A stretch of 64,000 bases of DNA from Holothuria scabra (Eukaryota > Echinodermata > Holothuroidea > Aspidochirotida > Holothuriidae): contig CM074179.1 of the NCBI GenBank assembly GCA_037179385.1, positions 34,063,905 to 34,127,904 of the forward strand, read 5' to 3'. Within the stretch, counting starts at the first letter, position 1. Every line of letters starts with the position of its first letter. This document shows positions 43,449 to 55,445 of this stretch, piece by piece. A program made the position numbers and the translations under genes. The notes beneath the pieces were generated by a model. That model had not been told where the DNA came from. It ran no database searches and saw only the letters and a list, made by a program, of their open reading frames with translations.

Positions 43449-45271
43449 TTAATTTGTTGAGCCCTTTGCAAATTCCCTTAAACTAAGGTCAACTACTGGT
43501 TTGTCTCGCTTCCAAGGTGGTGTAGCAGGCAACAATGACGGTTCTGCAAAGGCAGGGCTGCCGTACAATTGTGGCAGATCTTTCCCAACACGAATAGCAA
43601 ATGGAGGGATAGTTGATGGCTTCGTCACATATAAGACACTAAACGTATGGTTGAAGGTTGTCTCAAAAGTCGGGTTGTTGATATCACTCATCAGTTTGAC
43701 AGCAAACTGGAGTGACAACTTCTTCCATCTTAAATGGAGGGGTGGTTCATTCGCTTCGATGTAGAGACTCTGCATTGGGGAAGTACGGAAAGCTCCCAGG
43801 CAGATCCTAAGACCTTGTTTCTGAATGGGTAGAAGTTTCCTGAGATATGACTCACGTGCAGAGCTGTAAACAACACAACCGTAATCAAGTTTGGACCTCA
43901 CTAGAGATCTGTAAAGTCGAAGTAAAACAGGGCGGTCAGCGCCCCAGTCCATCTTCGAGACAACCTTCAACAGGTTGAGTGCTCCCTGACACTTCCGTCA
44001 AAGATGGTCGATGTGGGCTTTGAAGTTAAGCTTACTGTCCAGTACAAGGCCAAGAAATTCAGTCTGGGGAACAACTGGGATGTGAACACCGTTTAATTTT
44101 AAGTCCGGATCGCAGTGTGCACCTCTCTGGTTGCAAAAGTGCATGCACACAGTCTTTGTTCGTGAAAAACGGAATCCATTTTGTCAGCCCAGAGCTGGAT
44201 CTTATTGAGGCAGTTTTGTAGTTGCCTCTCTATATACCCCATATTCCTTGATGAGCAGGTAATAGAGAAGTCATCGACGAACAGAGACTTTTCAATCCCA
44301 GTCTTAACCACATTGGCAATGCTGTTAATTTTCATGATGAAAAGAGTAACTGACAGTATGCTGCCTTGGGGAACCCCCATCTCCTGGTTATGAATTTCTG
44401 ACAAGCTACCCACACGGACTCGGAATACACGATCTTTGAGGAAGTTTTCAATAAAAAGCGGCATTCTGCCCCTCAGTCCGGCACTATGTAAGTCCTTGAG
44501 GATACCATGTTTCCAAGCCGTATCATATGCCTTCTCCAGGTCGAAGAATATAGATACCACGTGCTTTCCGCGGACAAAGCCATCACGAATTTTCGATTCT
44601 AGACGCACGAGCTGGTCAGTGGTGCTGCGACCAAGTCGAAACCCACTTTGGTAACTAGATATGAGATTGTTGGTCTCGATGAACCAAACCAGACGGGCAT
44701 TTATCATTCGTTCAAATGTCTTGCACAAGCAGCTGGTGAGGGAAAGAGGGCGGTAGTTTGTAGCGCTCGTGGGTTCCTTACCCGGCTTTGCGATGGGAAT
44801 GATGGTGGCCTCCCGCCAAGCAGCTGGGAAGTTGCCATCTTTCCAAATACCGTTGAAAATATCAAGCACCACCTGTAACGAGTCATCTGGAAGGTGTTTG
44901 AGGAACTGATAGTGAACTTCATCTGGGCCAGTGGCAGTGTATTTGGTTGTTTCGAGAGCTGTACGAAGCTCCGTGATGTTAAAGAGGCTGTTGTAGTCCT
45001 CATAGTTGTCTGAGGTGAAGTTCACTTTCTGTTTTTCAACGATATTTTGGAATGTTTGGAATGCTTTGGAATAAGGATTGCTCGAAGAGTTTGATTCGAT
45101 CTCGTTCGCAAGCAAATTAGCAACGTCTGCTGTGCCTGTGCATTTGCTACCGTCTGGTTTGGTCAAGTGTAGAACAGAGGAATTGAGCTGCTTCCCACTG
45201 ATTTTTCTAACCATGTCCCAAGCTTTTTTGACTGGTGTAGAGGAGGTGAGTTTGGAAATGTACTGTTCCAT
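43449..45271 (-). pseudogene. LINE reverse transcriptase, disabled
   Basis: The minus strand has TGPDEVHYQFLKHLPDDSLQ, PIAKPGKEPTSATNYRPLSL, FFDLEKAYDTAWKHGILKDL (motif A, first Asp), VPQGSILSVTLFIMKIN and LFVDDFSITCSS (motif C, FVDD in place of YADD-like). The thumb RPVLLRLYRSLVRSKLDYGC follows. Lesions are a frameshift near 44150, a TGA in the thumb linker near 44000 (CGA expected), and a frameshift joining it to the endonuclease near 45270. Confidence 0.9.
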
Positions 45272-46218
45272 GACTCCCGCTTGCCAATTTTGATGATGCG
45301 CCGTGCTTTGCCGCGGGCATTAAGATAAATTTGACGATTAACATTACTAGGGGATTTCTTAAAATTATTAAGGGCTTTTTTGCGATCTTTGATCGCTTCT
45401 GCACAATCCGTGTTAAACCACGGCTTGTGTTTACTAAGGGGATTTGCAAGGGAATTAGGAATAGTTTTGGTAGCAATGTTCACTAATAGTTCTGTGAGAT
45501 GGGAGATCGGATCTTCTACACTGGCAAAAGCGTTTTTCACAATAGTGCTCCTACAAAGATCGCTAAATTCAGACCAGTTAGCCTTCCGAAGCTGCCACCT
45601 GGGGACTCTCTCTTCGGGCATCGGGCAGACAGTATCAATTAAGATGGTGTAATGATCGCTCCCACATTGGTCATCATACACCCTCCAGTGAAGATCCATC
45701 AGAATTGTAGGAGTGCATATGGAAAGGTCTATTGCCGAACGAGATCCAGAGGCCGGGTGAATGTAGGTACATGACCCATCATTCAAAAGACACGGATCTG
45801 ACGAAACAACGACTGATTCTATTAATCCACCCAACTGGTTCGTATGTGTACAGCCCCACATTTCACTATGTGCAATGAAATCCCCAAGAAGTAGAAATGG
45901 GGTGGGCAGCTGGTTAACCAGCATGTCTAGGTCGTCTCGTTTCACGTTAGTGTTGAGGTGTACAGTGGAGTGTGGCACTGTTTGCTTGACCACTATCGTT
46001 GATCCCCCAATAGCTCTATTGTCAATGGGGGACACAGAAGTTTTATTATAGATGTCATACCCTTTAAAGGTGGGCTTGTCATTGTCTCGAACGAAAGTCT
46101 CCTGCAGGCATATTACGAAAGGAGACCAGTCTGCTATAAAGCACTTGATCTCCTTGAAATTTGGTCTAAGTCCTCTGCAATTCCATTGTATTACAGCCGC
46201 AGCTCTCCCAAGGGTCAT
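45163..46218 (-). pseudogene. LINE AP endonuclease (ORF2 start)
   Basis: Starts MTLGRAAAVIQWNCRGL, then VICLQETFV (catalytic Glu), FLLLGDFIAHSEMWG (usual GDFNAHS; Asn is Ile), RSAIDLSICTP and CGSDHYTIL (SDH). These are the ordered motifs of APE-type endonucleases that nick target DNA. The ATG overlaps the ORF1 stop in an ATGA. Against the copy at 30.6-30.9 kb, about 25 codons are missing near 45940. The N-to-I change alone should impair catalysis. Confidence 0.9.
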
Positions 46219-47518
46219 CCTTTGGAAACCTGCAGCTTGTTAACTGAGCCGGTGAAGCCTCCTGGCTTAGCCCGAAGGGTCTTACCACTTAGCTCCATCG
46301 GCTCCTCTCCATCTCCTCCTTCCTCTAATACTCCAAACTTGTTGTAAAGTGTAATTGGGTCATCTGACCCTTTGCTCTTTTTAATTTGTATTTTCAATTT
46401 AGGTTTGTCTCTTGCTTTTGTCGGTTCTACATTTTTCTGTTGCTTTGTAGTTGCTGGTTTTGGTGGTATTTTGGGTTTCTGTTGTGGGGGATTTGATCTT
46501 GGTGCTTTGTTTGTTGATGTTGTCATCGTCTGCATTGTCTTTGTGGGCCGGTGCGTATGTACATTGTCCTCTACGGGTTTTGGAAACGTGGTAATGGGTT
46601 TGGGGAAGCTACTCTCCCTTGGACAGGTGACATCTGTTTGGGTAGCAGTAGAGAGTTTAACATTCTTCACAGCTCCAGCATAGCTCTTGAGCTGCGAGTC
46701 CTGAGCTTTGAATGTGTCTCTAGCCTCCTTGTAACTGATGTTGTTTGTTGCTTTAATTTTTTGGATATGTTTTTCTTTCACCCATTTAGGACAATCTTTA
46801 TTGTTTGCTGTGTGACGACAGCCTTGGCTGTTTACACATCGAGGTGTCCCTTCACAGGTATCACCTGAATGCCCCTCTTGACCACATTTTTCGCAGGTAG
46901 CTGGTCAGCTGCAGTTCGACTTAAAGTGGCCAAATCGTTGGCAATTAAAGAAGCGGAGAGGGTTAGGGATGTAAGTTTCAACCCCGACCTGCAAAAAGGC
47001 AATCTTTAGTGTTTTCGAGAGTGTTGGTGTATTGAAGGTCAAGACAAAAGTGCCGGTAGGCTTCCTTACATCTTCCCTCATAACTGTAATACGGTGAAGG
47101 TGGGTGACAAGTTGGGGTGCAAGGTCATCAAGAATTTCCTGATCAGGGCAGTTTTTGATGTGCGGGCATCTGATGACTCCCTTGGAGCTATTTAGGGACC
47201 TGGGGGGGGGGGGGGTAATCTGACCGGAACATCGGCGAGTTTCTTAGTTTTCAGTAAGTTGTTTGCTTGTGTACTCCGGCCCACTTCAACAAGCAGATCG
47301 CCGGAGCGGAGTCTCTTGATTGCCTGTGGGGTGCCAACAACTCCCTCAATACCTTTGTTGAGGGCGAAGGGTGAGACATTCTTGAGGGTCTTGTCGTCAC
47401 CATTGCTGGATACGACAAGGAACCTGGGCCAGTTTGGTTTGAACTCTGGGTCAGAGCTAGACCCGGAGTCACTTCTAAAACGTTTACCGCTGTGTTTTGC
47501 TGAATTTGAGGAATCCAT
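46215..47518 (-). pseudogene. LINE ORF1 with zinc knuckles
   Basis: Starts MDSSNSAKHSGKRFRSDSGS, then WPRFLVVSSNGDDKTLKNVS and IKRLRSGDLLVEVGRSTQAN, a conserved N-terminal domain of this ORF1 type. A 14-G run at 47202-47215 (poly-Pro on minus) shifts the frame. Downstream are three Cys/His knuckles, CQRFGHFKSNC, CEKCGQEGHSGDTC and CRHTANNKDC (about 46800-46960), with a TGA between the first and second. The C-terminus is basic and Pro/Thr-rich and ends LQVSKG. The protein would package the element RNA. Confidence 0.85.
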
Positions 47519-48056
47519 AGTAAGGGAAATTCAATTTCGTCACCGGTGCTCCCCACCCACCATGGAGCCCAACAAGGGGACATCAAAACGTCAGTGGAAC
47601 AACACATCACTAACTGATGCCAGAGATACACCAGTGATATACTCAAGGCCATTAATGAATCAATAACCCCGATTTATCTGATTAAGCAACCGCCTTCTGA
47701 GAAAACCACTTTCAGAAAACACATAAGCAAAGTCCAATTGGGAGCGAGTACATAACAGGTTCGTGCTATGTTGGTAAGCTGATAGTTTAAACGAAGGTTT
47801 GTGGAATCTCAGGGCACGACGCCACCAGCCGATTGGTTGAACCAGGCCTATTCAACCTCCCTACTAGGTGAAGTTGAGGCCAAAGTGGTGTGTTGCTTGG
47901 ACCAAACCGCAGTTGTAGCCTTCACTCAACCACCAGGACCCTCTCCTCCACCGACACGGGTCGCGACTCACGGCAAACAAGTCGTCTCTGTTAGTCGCCT
48001 CTTATGACATGCCGAGAAAGCAGCGGGCAAATTCTAGAGTCCCGTACCCGCACGGG
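47519..48056 (-). promoter_or_regulatory. LINE 5' UTR and internal promoter region
   Basis: From the TSD at 48057 to the ORF1 ATG. The first 60 nt on minus include cccgctgctttctcggcatg then tcataagaggcgactaacag. I recall this core as recurrent at the 5' ends of such LINEs in marine invertebrates, and it fits an internal promoter. A reading frame crosses it but is not gene-like. Confidence 0.6.
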
Positions 48057-48069
48057 TGGATGACATCAC

Positions 48070-49689
48070 CAGCTGAATCAATCTGTCATGTTTTATATGG
48101 CTTACGACTATTGATGGAGTATATAGGTGCTGCTGACCCCATGCAATAATGCTTAAAGAACTTCTGTGTTCATTGCTGAAAGAATAAATAATCTATTAAG
48201 TACAAAAACATTGACCAAGGACCATTGGTAATGAAAATATAGATACTTGTTAAAATTATTGTCCTCCCTGAAAGGAGAAGATGGCATCTGCCTGGAACAT
48301 TGATACATGTACTAGTGAATGGTATTTAAGCATGTAGTTAAAACAAAAGTATTAAAGAGGGTTCAAATATTTCATTTTAACAGAAAAGATGTTTGCATTG
48401 AAGTCTGTGTTGTTATTAAATTTTTAATTACTGCAGAGGTTTGTCTATTTTGCATACTTTCCTTATAGATGACGAGCGTACCCCCCATCATAAATTGATT
48501 AAGCTTTGATAAGCAACACAGCAAAATCTAACCACAAATGTTGCAATAGGTAAGGTATTGTACGGAGAGGCAAACTGTTTGACAGCCACATTTTAATCCA
48601 AGTGTTCAAGTGAATGAATTATGATGCTTGTGTGATGGGACAATGGATGCACTGTTGAACCCATTGCAGTGAATTTGAATGCTGATGTAAGTTCGGACGA
48701 AATTTTTCTTTTCGGAGAGGACACGTTTTGATGGAATTCAAGTCTGACACATTTGAACAGGTATCAACCTAAGACTGAGAGACTTACCTACATTACCTCT
48801 TAGTAGAAAATGATTTTACAGGTAACTTTTGGGGGAACTGGGCATATGTCCTATCATGCATTTCTGTCACCAATTCGGAGAGGACATTTTTGGACAGAAT
48901 ATGGCGTCAGATTTTGCAGCATTTTCCCCATAATTTTCACCCTGAAGATCCTCATGTTTCATCGTACTTCATCACCCAGTTAAACTTAACAGTCTTGGTT
49001 AAAGTAATTATATATTACAGTATGTTCGTGTAGGTGATTGAGCTTGTGGATTTTTTTTTATTTGCAAAAGTCAAATGAGACAGCAAAGACATAACTCCAA
49101 CATAATTTACCTACTTGATCACTTACAGTCTCTTCTATCTTGTATGTAGATGACAAAGCAAACATTACTTTGGGGTGGTTAAATTTAATCTTTATTTAAA
49201 AGGTATACATCCTTTAAGACAAGTAACAAGGGCATATGGTCAGTGTGCCCTGACTGTTAAACAACCCTTCTTCTCTTTAGTAAGCTCAACTTTAGAGCCC
49301 ATGCATATTGGCCCCCTGCATAGGACTGTTCCAGTGAACACTGACCTGTTAAACATTATATGTTAAGCCCGATACGGAATTCTCTAGCAAATACCGACCG
49401 ACGGTCTTTTGATGTAAACATCACTGAGTCAGATACAACAGTACTAGATAACAGCACTTTGATCCTGCCCATCTGGTCACCGCAGCTCACCTCCTTTTAC
49501 AAAACTTGTGAAGTGGGAATGAACTTTCTGCACTGTCTATTGTCCACAGAGGAAGTTCTCTTATCAGAGGTTGTTCCCACCAAGACAACAGACTGTTGTC
49601 TTACAAACTGAGGGAGCAAGCTGCTTACTCATTGCCAGGTGAACTGTGGGCTAATTAAGTAGAATCATCTTACTGATAGCGCATGCTTG
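48070..49689. other. No gene recognised
   Basis: AT-rich, intron-like. 'cggagaggaca' occurs twice (48713 and 48875). No supported exon was found. Confidence 0.35.
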
Positions 49690-50030
49690 ATTGGATGGTT
49701 CAGTGAAGACAAGCGGAAGGTGCAAACTCAGTGCCCTTCAGAGAGAACACGTCAGGAAGGTCATCCGAAAGAAGAACTGGGGTGCATGCTGACAGTCTTG
49801 TTTTGCTCTGCCTACATAGATCTCTTGGTAGATCCAAACCTGACTATGGTTGCGACGTTAACAACTCTGCCGGCAATTTAGTGCCGACCCCAGAAAACTT
49901 CTCCATAGCCAGATAACAAAAGTATTCAAACTGCTTTAAAGCTTTTCGTACATCTCCAGTGCAGAGTTAACTCCTTTAGAAAAGATTGTAGAAAAGGTCG
50001 GTAGAGTTTACCATCAAATTGAGGAGCCAA
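49690..50030 (+). mobile_element. Relic of LINE RT thumb on the + strand
   Basis: Across frames + reads KNWGA..., VLLCLHRSLGRSKPDYGC, then FKAFRTSPVQS. This matches the RT thumb (RPVLLRLYRSLVRSKLDYGC ... AFRTSPMQSLY) of the minus-strand copies. It is strongly decayed. It is the only copy of this family that I see on the + strand. Confidence 0.65.
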
Positions 50031-50653
50031 AACACAACTGACCCTTGAGATAGCATTCAACTATTAATTATTTCACATTATCTTGCAAACAACAGCTAAC
50101 CTCTCCCCCCTTATTTGCTATTTGCATTAGTGAAGCTCTTACCTTCTCAGTCACTCCTCCCTGGAAGTCAGTCCAACACCTCGTTGACTTAGTTTGGGGG
50201 AAGGACAAAAAGAACCCCAAAAATGAATTGGTGCTTCACTGGTGATACATAAGTACTGTCATAATGCAGTCTATACCAACAGTATAAAAAGTAACATCGT
50301 CAGGCCAATGTGTATTCTCTCAAGTCAGAGTATGCATCAATATATACTTCTGAAATTCAAGTGCTTAGGATGGCATTCGATCTAATCCAAAGAGCAGGTT
50401 TATTTTGGAACGATTAGTGAGAAAGATGTCATGTGCTAAGTGCAGGTATAGCCTGGACTATCACTTAAATTTTTAAGTATTCATTCTGATCCTCAAAAGC
50501 TCATATTCATACCTGTGAATTTTAAAGACAGGTTTTGTTTGAGCTTATCTGTATCTTATTGATCTAGTTTTAAAGTTTTTTGGGGTTGTGTTTGATGATT
50601 GTACCCAAAATGTATTTATCTTTTTATGACTTTTTTCCATTCATCTCATACAG

Positions 50654-50725
50654 ACAAGCTCATTGATGCCAGTGAGGTAAAAAAGTTTTGCAATTTGGTG
50701 AAGAAGGAGGCTGCCACCCATATCA
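50654..50725 (+). CDS. Recombinase-like exon 1 (start of catalytic domain)
   Basis: The acceptor tctcatacag ends at 50653 and the donor gtgagt starts at 50726. Two bases complete a split codon, then KLIDASEVKKFCNLVKKEA and ATHI, ending in phase 1. The preceding codon would begin in a missing upstream exon. The 'D..EV..F' wording is typical of the helix that opens the catalytic domain in this family. Confidence 0.7.
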
Positions 50726-53700
50726 GTGAGTGTATTTAGTTATCACTGTCATAAAACTGCTTGTGACCTCCCAAATGTAGAGCATATATCAGCAGCAGCA
50801 CCGTCGTCACATTAACCACTATCTCGAAAAATTTATCCTACATTTAGCTTCCCCAAGAGCTGTTAATAGTACCAATTAGATGCTCATTCAAGCATTTGAA
50901 AATAGCCCTGAAGGTTGACATTTGATAGCAGTTTGCTTCAGATGAAACTGAATGACGATCTATTAATACAACATAAACAATTTGATCTCTTTTTTGCCAG
51001 CATTTATTTTGGCTAGAACTCATTTGAATCCCTGAACTGTCGTGCTTCTATTGTACTATATTTGGGAACTGCAGTTTTTCAAAAAGGAAAGGTGAGAAAA
51101 AACCTGTTTTTCATGACATATATTCTTACATATTTATATTTTGCCATGGCTGCAGCAATATAGTTTGATAAAAAACAAAATTTTCAATCTTTATAGCGGC
51201 AGATAGTACCGTAAATTTCTAGATATGATTGCTCATTTGGACCTTTGTTAAGCCAACATTGCCGAAACAGCAAAATGACCACCATCATAGCAATTAAAGT
51301 ATATAAAAATAATAAAAAAGGTTGTCACTTGAATTACTTTTGACACATGTTGTCCCTTATTTATGGCCATATTTAAAGAAAAATAGGTATAACTTGAATT
51401 ATCTTTCAAATTATTTTGTTTTGGAATTCAAGTATGGTACACGTAAAAGATTTCGAGACAAAGTGTCATGAAGTGAAGGTTAGAGAAAGGATTTGTTGTT
51501 AATAGAAGCCAGTTCCTGACTATGTTAACTACTTATTGGGAAGTCTCCATCTGAATAACCAGTGTGTGTTTGAAGTGCCTAGAATGAAGTGGAATTTTTT
51601 TGATGTTTTATACACAGAGGAAAAAATGACAAAGAACAAACTATAAATGAATATATCACTGAAGAATGGTATATTCGGAACTGTTAATACACAAAGATGC
51701 TTGAAGGAAGCAGACAAAACGGTTTCACATGCAGACTTGTTTCCACTGCCTGTAAATGCAGCAACTTTTTCCCCTGACCCTTTGGCAAGGATCCGTTCGG
51801 CAAAACCAAACTATAAATTGCTTCTCAAAGAAGCTACACGTCCACTGAAAGACAACACTTGACCAACCGTATGGCCCTCAGACCATTTACATCATTGACC
51901 TGTCATGTATGGCTCCAATTTAGACTGGATGAAAAGAACAGATACTACACATGATCTTAGCCAAAATGGCCGAATGCCAATTTTAAGGGGGAGCTAAAGG
52001 AAAATCAATGCAAATGCCCTTAAAATATTGGTTAAAAATAACTTAACCCATATTTTGAAACAACTTTTTTATCGATTTTTTTATGAACAACTTCACTTAT
52101 ATTCCAAATCATTTCGTCTAAAACACGATGACAGGAAAATCTTGCAACGCTTTCTTAATTTTCTGTCTATTCAAGTTTCAAAAAGGTAATTTCCAAATTC
52201 AAATGTATTCCAAACATTTCAAATTTGTGTGAATATTGCACAATATTTTATATACACTGACTTTAGGGTGTAATTTAATAAAAATAGATAATATAAAAAA
52301 TTCCAAAGCTAACTGCACCTGCAAGGAGGTTTTGGGGTCGAAACAACATTAAGCTCGTTTTGTAGTCTACAAATAAAGACAGTTATGTGATGACAGTATA
52401 TCCCACAAGGACCGACACCACGGCGAACGGTCAGCTAAATAGACACCCCGCTCTCAAAGCTCAAATATACTCATTTCAGAACACTTGTTGTTCATTTTAT
52501 TTTATGTGTCATACTAATACAGGTTTTGCCAAAACTACCCAAAATAAACTGAAACCAGAATGCAAAAGTGCATTGAGGTTTCGATGATACATGAACGTTC
52601 CGTTTTAAAGAGTGCCATAATGCACCATTATCTTCTCATTCAAATGTTATACTAGCATGTACAAAAAATAATTTTGTCATTCGGGATGAGCTTTTGACCT
52701 TAATAAAAGCCATACATAGCTAGACATACAAACAACAGACAGACAAATGGACAAACAGCTATCTTGAAAGATAATATTTAAAAAGGTTTCCAGGCTTTGA
52801 CCCCTAGAGACCCCAGATGATCTTTCACATCTGCCAAACACAATGGGGACCATCCTCTGACCATAATGCGTCCACATACCAAATATGAAATCTATATAAG
52901 TTTCCTACCTTGAGATATTGTGTTAACGAGATTTTCAGACTTTGACCCCTGGTGACCCCAGATGACCTTTGATTTCCGCCAAAAACTATAGGGACAATCT
53001 TCTGACTATAATGCATCCACATGCCAAATATGAAATCGATACAAGCTTCCAAACTTGAGATATTGTGTTAACAAGATTTTCAGATTTTGACCCCCGGTGA
53101 CCTTTGACCTCCGCCAAAAATTATAGTGACAATTTTCTGACTTTAATGCATCCACATACCAAATATGAAATCTGTCAAAGCTTCCAAACTTGAGATATCG
53201 TGTTAACGAGATTTACAGACTTCGACTCCCGTTGACCCCAGTTGACCTTTGACCTCCGCCAAAAACAATAGGGACCATCTTCTGACTATTACGCATCCAC
53301 ATACAAAATAGGGCATCTATCAAAGTTTCCTACCTTGAGATATCGCGTTAACAAGGTTTCAGACTTTGACCTCCACCAAATCAATAGGAACCATCTCCTG
53401 ACCATAACCCATCTACATACCAAACATGAAATCTGTCAAAGCTTCCAAACTTGAGATATCGTGTTAACGAGATTTTCAGACTTCGACCCCCGGTGACCCC
53501 AGTTGACCTTTGACCTCCGCCAAAAACAATAGGGACCATCTTCTGACTACTACGCATCCACATACAAAATATGACATCTATCCAAGTTTCTTACCTTGAG
53601 ATATCGCGTTAACAAGGTTTTCAGACTTTGACCCCTGGTGACCCAAAATGACCTTTGACTTCCACCAAAAACAAAAGGGTTCTTCCTCTCAATATGGCTC

Positions 53701-54288
53701 ATCTATGTACCAAGTTTGAAAACTGTCAGACATTCATATCTTGAGATATCGTGTTAACGAGCAAAGCGTCACAAACACACACACATACATACATACACAC
53801 ACACGCCATCATGAATGCATTGGTTTATCTTATCATCGAAACCAAAAATTGTAATTTCATTTGTTTACCTTTTTTCACATTTACTGAAATTTTTATTTCT
53901 GCATACAGAGACAGAGCATAGCAAATATCTGATTAAAAATCAAACCAAACAAATTAAAAACGCTGGATGACCAAACTTTTTTCTTAGAAGAAGTCGTCAA
54001 AAAAGAGGCCAGACGTAAACGTTCCTGATAAGCACATGGAGGGCATTTGACATTTTCATGGTCTTTAATATATATTTTTTTAACTTGAGGTACACTTTAA
54101 GAAGCTGTATATGATGTTGTTACCTTTTATGTTAATGTAGTTTTGCATAAAATTTACACTTTATACAAAACTGTTTCTTCCTTCACTTAACAGTCCACAA
54201 AATGTGAAAAATAATGACCTTTAACGTCTGTCATATCTGTTCATAAATGCCTTCAATAATAAATAATTTCAACTGATTTTTCCATCAG
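50726..54288 (+). other. Intron with a satellite array
   Basis: Holds the 145-bp array (52765-53760) and a 71-codon frame at 51647-51862 that I do not recognise. Otherwise AT-rich with no gene. Confidence 0.5.
52765..53765. repeat. 145-bp tandem repeat array with DR1 motifs
   Basis: The anchor tgagatat recurs at 52911, 53056, 53191, 53336, 53452, 53597 and 53742, a period of about 145 bp with two deletions (135 and 116). Units contain gttaac, 'ttttcagactttgacccc', ggtgaccccag, ttgacctttgacctccgcca, and ccatctt.tgac. Three units carry a perfect tgacctttgacct (53098-53110, 53243-53255, 53504-53516). On minus this is aggtcaaaggtca, a DR1 hexamer pair. An (AC/AT)n stretch follows at 53771-53806. 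Confidence 0.9.
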
Positions 54289-54477
54289 CCCGACTTGCCA
54301 ATGGCGAGAAGATCTCATGGCAGGATCTCCTTTTGGTCCGAGATTATATTATTGCTGACCTCCCGCTGAGCGGTGCCCCAAGAAGTGGGGTGATTACAAA
54401 ATTCAGACTAGGGCAGTTCAACAATGCAACCAGAATTACCAGGGATGACGTCAGCTCATACTGGGTTGCAAATGTCT
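54289..54477 (+). CDS. Recombinase-like exon 2 (Arg box)
   Basis: The acceptor ttttccatcag ends at 54288. Two bases complete the split codon (ACC), then RLANGEKISWQDLLLVRDYI, LPLSGAPRSGVITKFRLGQF and WVANV. The donor is gtgaat at 54478 in phase 1. 'VRDYI...L.L..APRSGVI' corresponds to the box around the first catalytic Arg (the usual 'Rnyl.l.l...G.R.gel'). The protein is open to the donor. Confidence 0.8.
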
Positions 54478-55176
54478 GTGAATGTTTATGTTTTTCACCT
54501 TTTATTTTAGAAAATAATGAGCCGTCATCAGCATATTTTAAAGGTTTTGGCCCTGAGTTTATATCCTGATGGAGGGGTTTATGTTTAGTTTCAAGCTGTC
54601 TTCAGAGCGACAATATCAACAAAAAGAAACCACTTATAGACAAAATGGCATGGCAATTCGTCCACTGAGCTGACTGAGAGATATCCTTCAAAGTACCCTG
54701 CTGTCTAGCAATATGTTAACTATTTGAGCATTTTCCCTCAAATCAATGTAGGATAATGTGATTGTAGAAATGGTCTGTGATCTGCATGAATCATTGTTTA
54801 CCATGTATAGTTAAATTTATTTGCCCAATGAAATTAATTTAAGATAAGTTTACCGTTCTCAATGAAGTAAAAGTACGTACAGAATTCAACATGATTGTCA
54901 GCTCTCGTAGTAGTCATGTCACTGTACATGTAGCCCTATTCCTCTTGCTTCTTATTTAGCTATGGGCTCCATTAATTGGTTTATCTTTTCTGCAGATGCA
55001 CAGGGTTCTTGCAACCAGGAAAAGTCATAAAACTTTATTTTCACTTTTCAGGCCTGGAAAAATCACAGAATGTAGCCCATTCAAGGCAGTAAATAAATTT
55101 TCTCATTTATGATACTCAACCTCTTTGGGTTATTTACACTTTGGTGTTTTATTTAATTTGTAACTGTAGTTTGCAG

Positions 55177-55445
55177 ATCACAAAACAGCGAACAGTCATG
55201 GTCCAGATAGACTGGTTTTCACAGAAGAATTGCACGAAGCAGCAAGGGTGTATATGGAGCATGGTAGGGCTCAGACCCCCAGTGCAGATTTGGAAACCAT
55301 TCGCAGTTCTGATTCGCCTTTCTTTCTCGACACTAAGGGCCGAGAGATGCTATGAGTGGCTCAGACGATCTATCGCCTGTGGAAGGCAAAGGACTTCGAT
55401 GGGATTCTGAACCCTACGCACCTTAGGTACACTGCAGCAACAAAG
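55177..55445 (+). CDS. Recombinase-like exon 3 (Lys and HxxR boxes, in-frame TGA)
   Basis: The acceptor gtagtttgcag ends at 55176. Two bases complete a Tyr codon, then HKTANSHGPDRLVFTEELHE, containing the conserved Lys in the beta-hairpin. Later SSDSPFFLDTKGREML is followed by an in-frame TGA at about 55353, then VAQTIYRLWKAKDFDG and THLRYTAATK, the H-x-x-R box. The donor gtatga is at 55446 in phase 0. The frame is otherwise clean across 89 codons, so the stop is a single-codon lesion or a sequencing error. Confidence 0.75.

Larger units (their letters stand above)
42392..48056 (-). mobile_element. Full-length Nimb/I-like LINE with TSD
   Basis: It is bounded by an identical 13-bp duplication tggatgacatcac (42379-42391 and 48057-48069), giving an element of about 5.67 kb. 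On minus the order is a 5' UTR with the gtc.taagaggcgactaa motif, ORF1 (zinc knuckles), ORF2 (AP endonuclease, RT, RNase H), a short 3' UTR, and a (CTAA/CTGA)n tail. RNase H plus AP endonuclease places it in the I/Nimb/Ingi part of the Jockey superfamily; the exact clade needs a tree. It is the reference copy for all the fragments in this window. It is disabled by stops and frameshifts. Confidence 0.9.

Noticed and set aside
55350..55356. TGA in recombinase exon 3 as a selenocysteine codon
   Set aside because: No family expectation of Cys or Sec at this place and no SECIS-like structure was looked for or seen. A nonsense change or sequence error is simpler.
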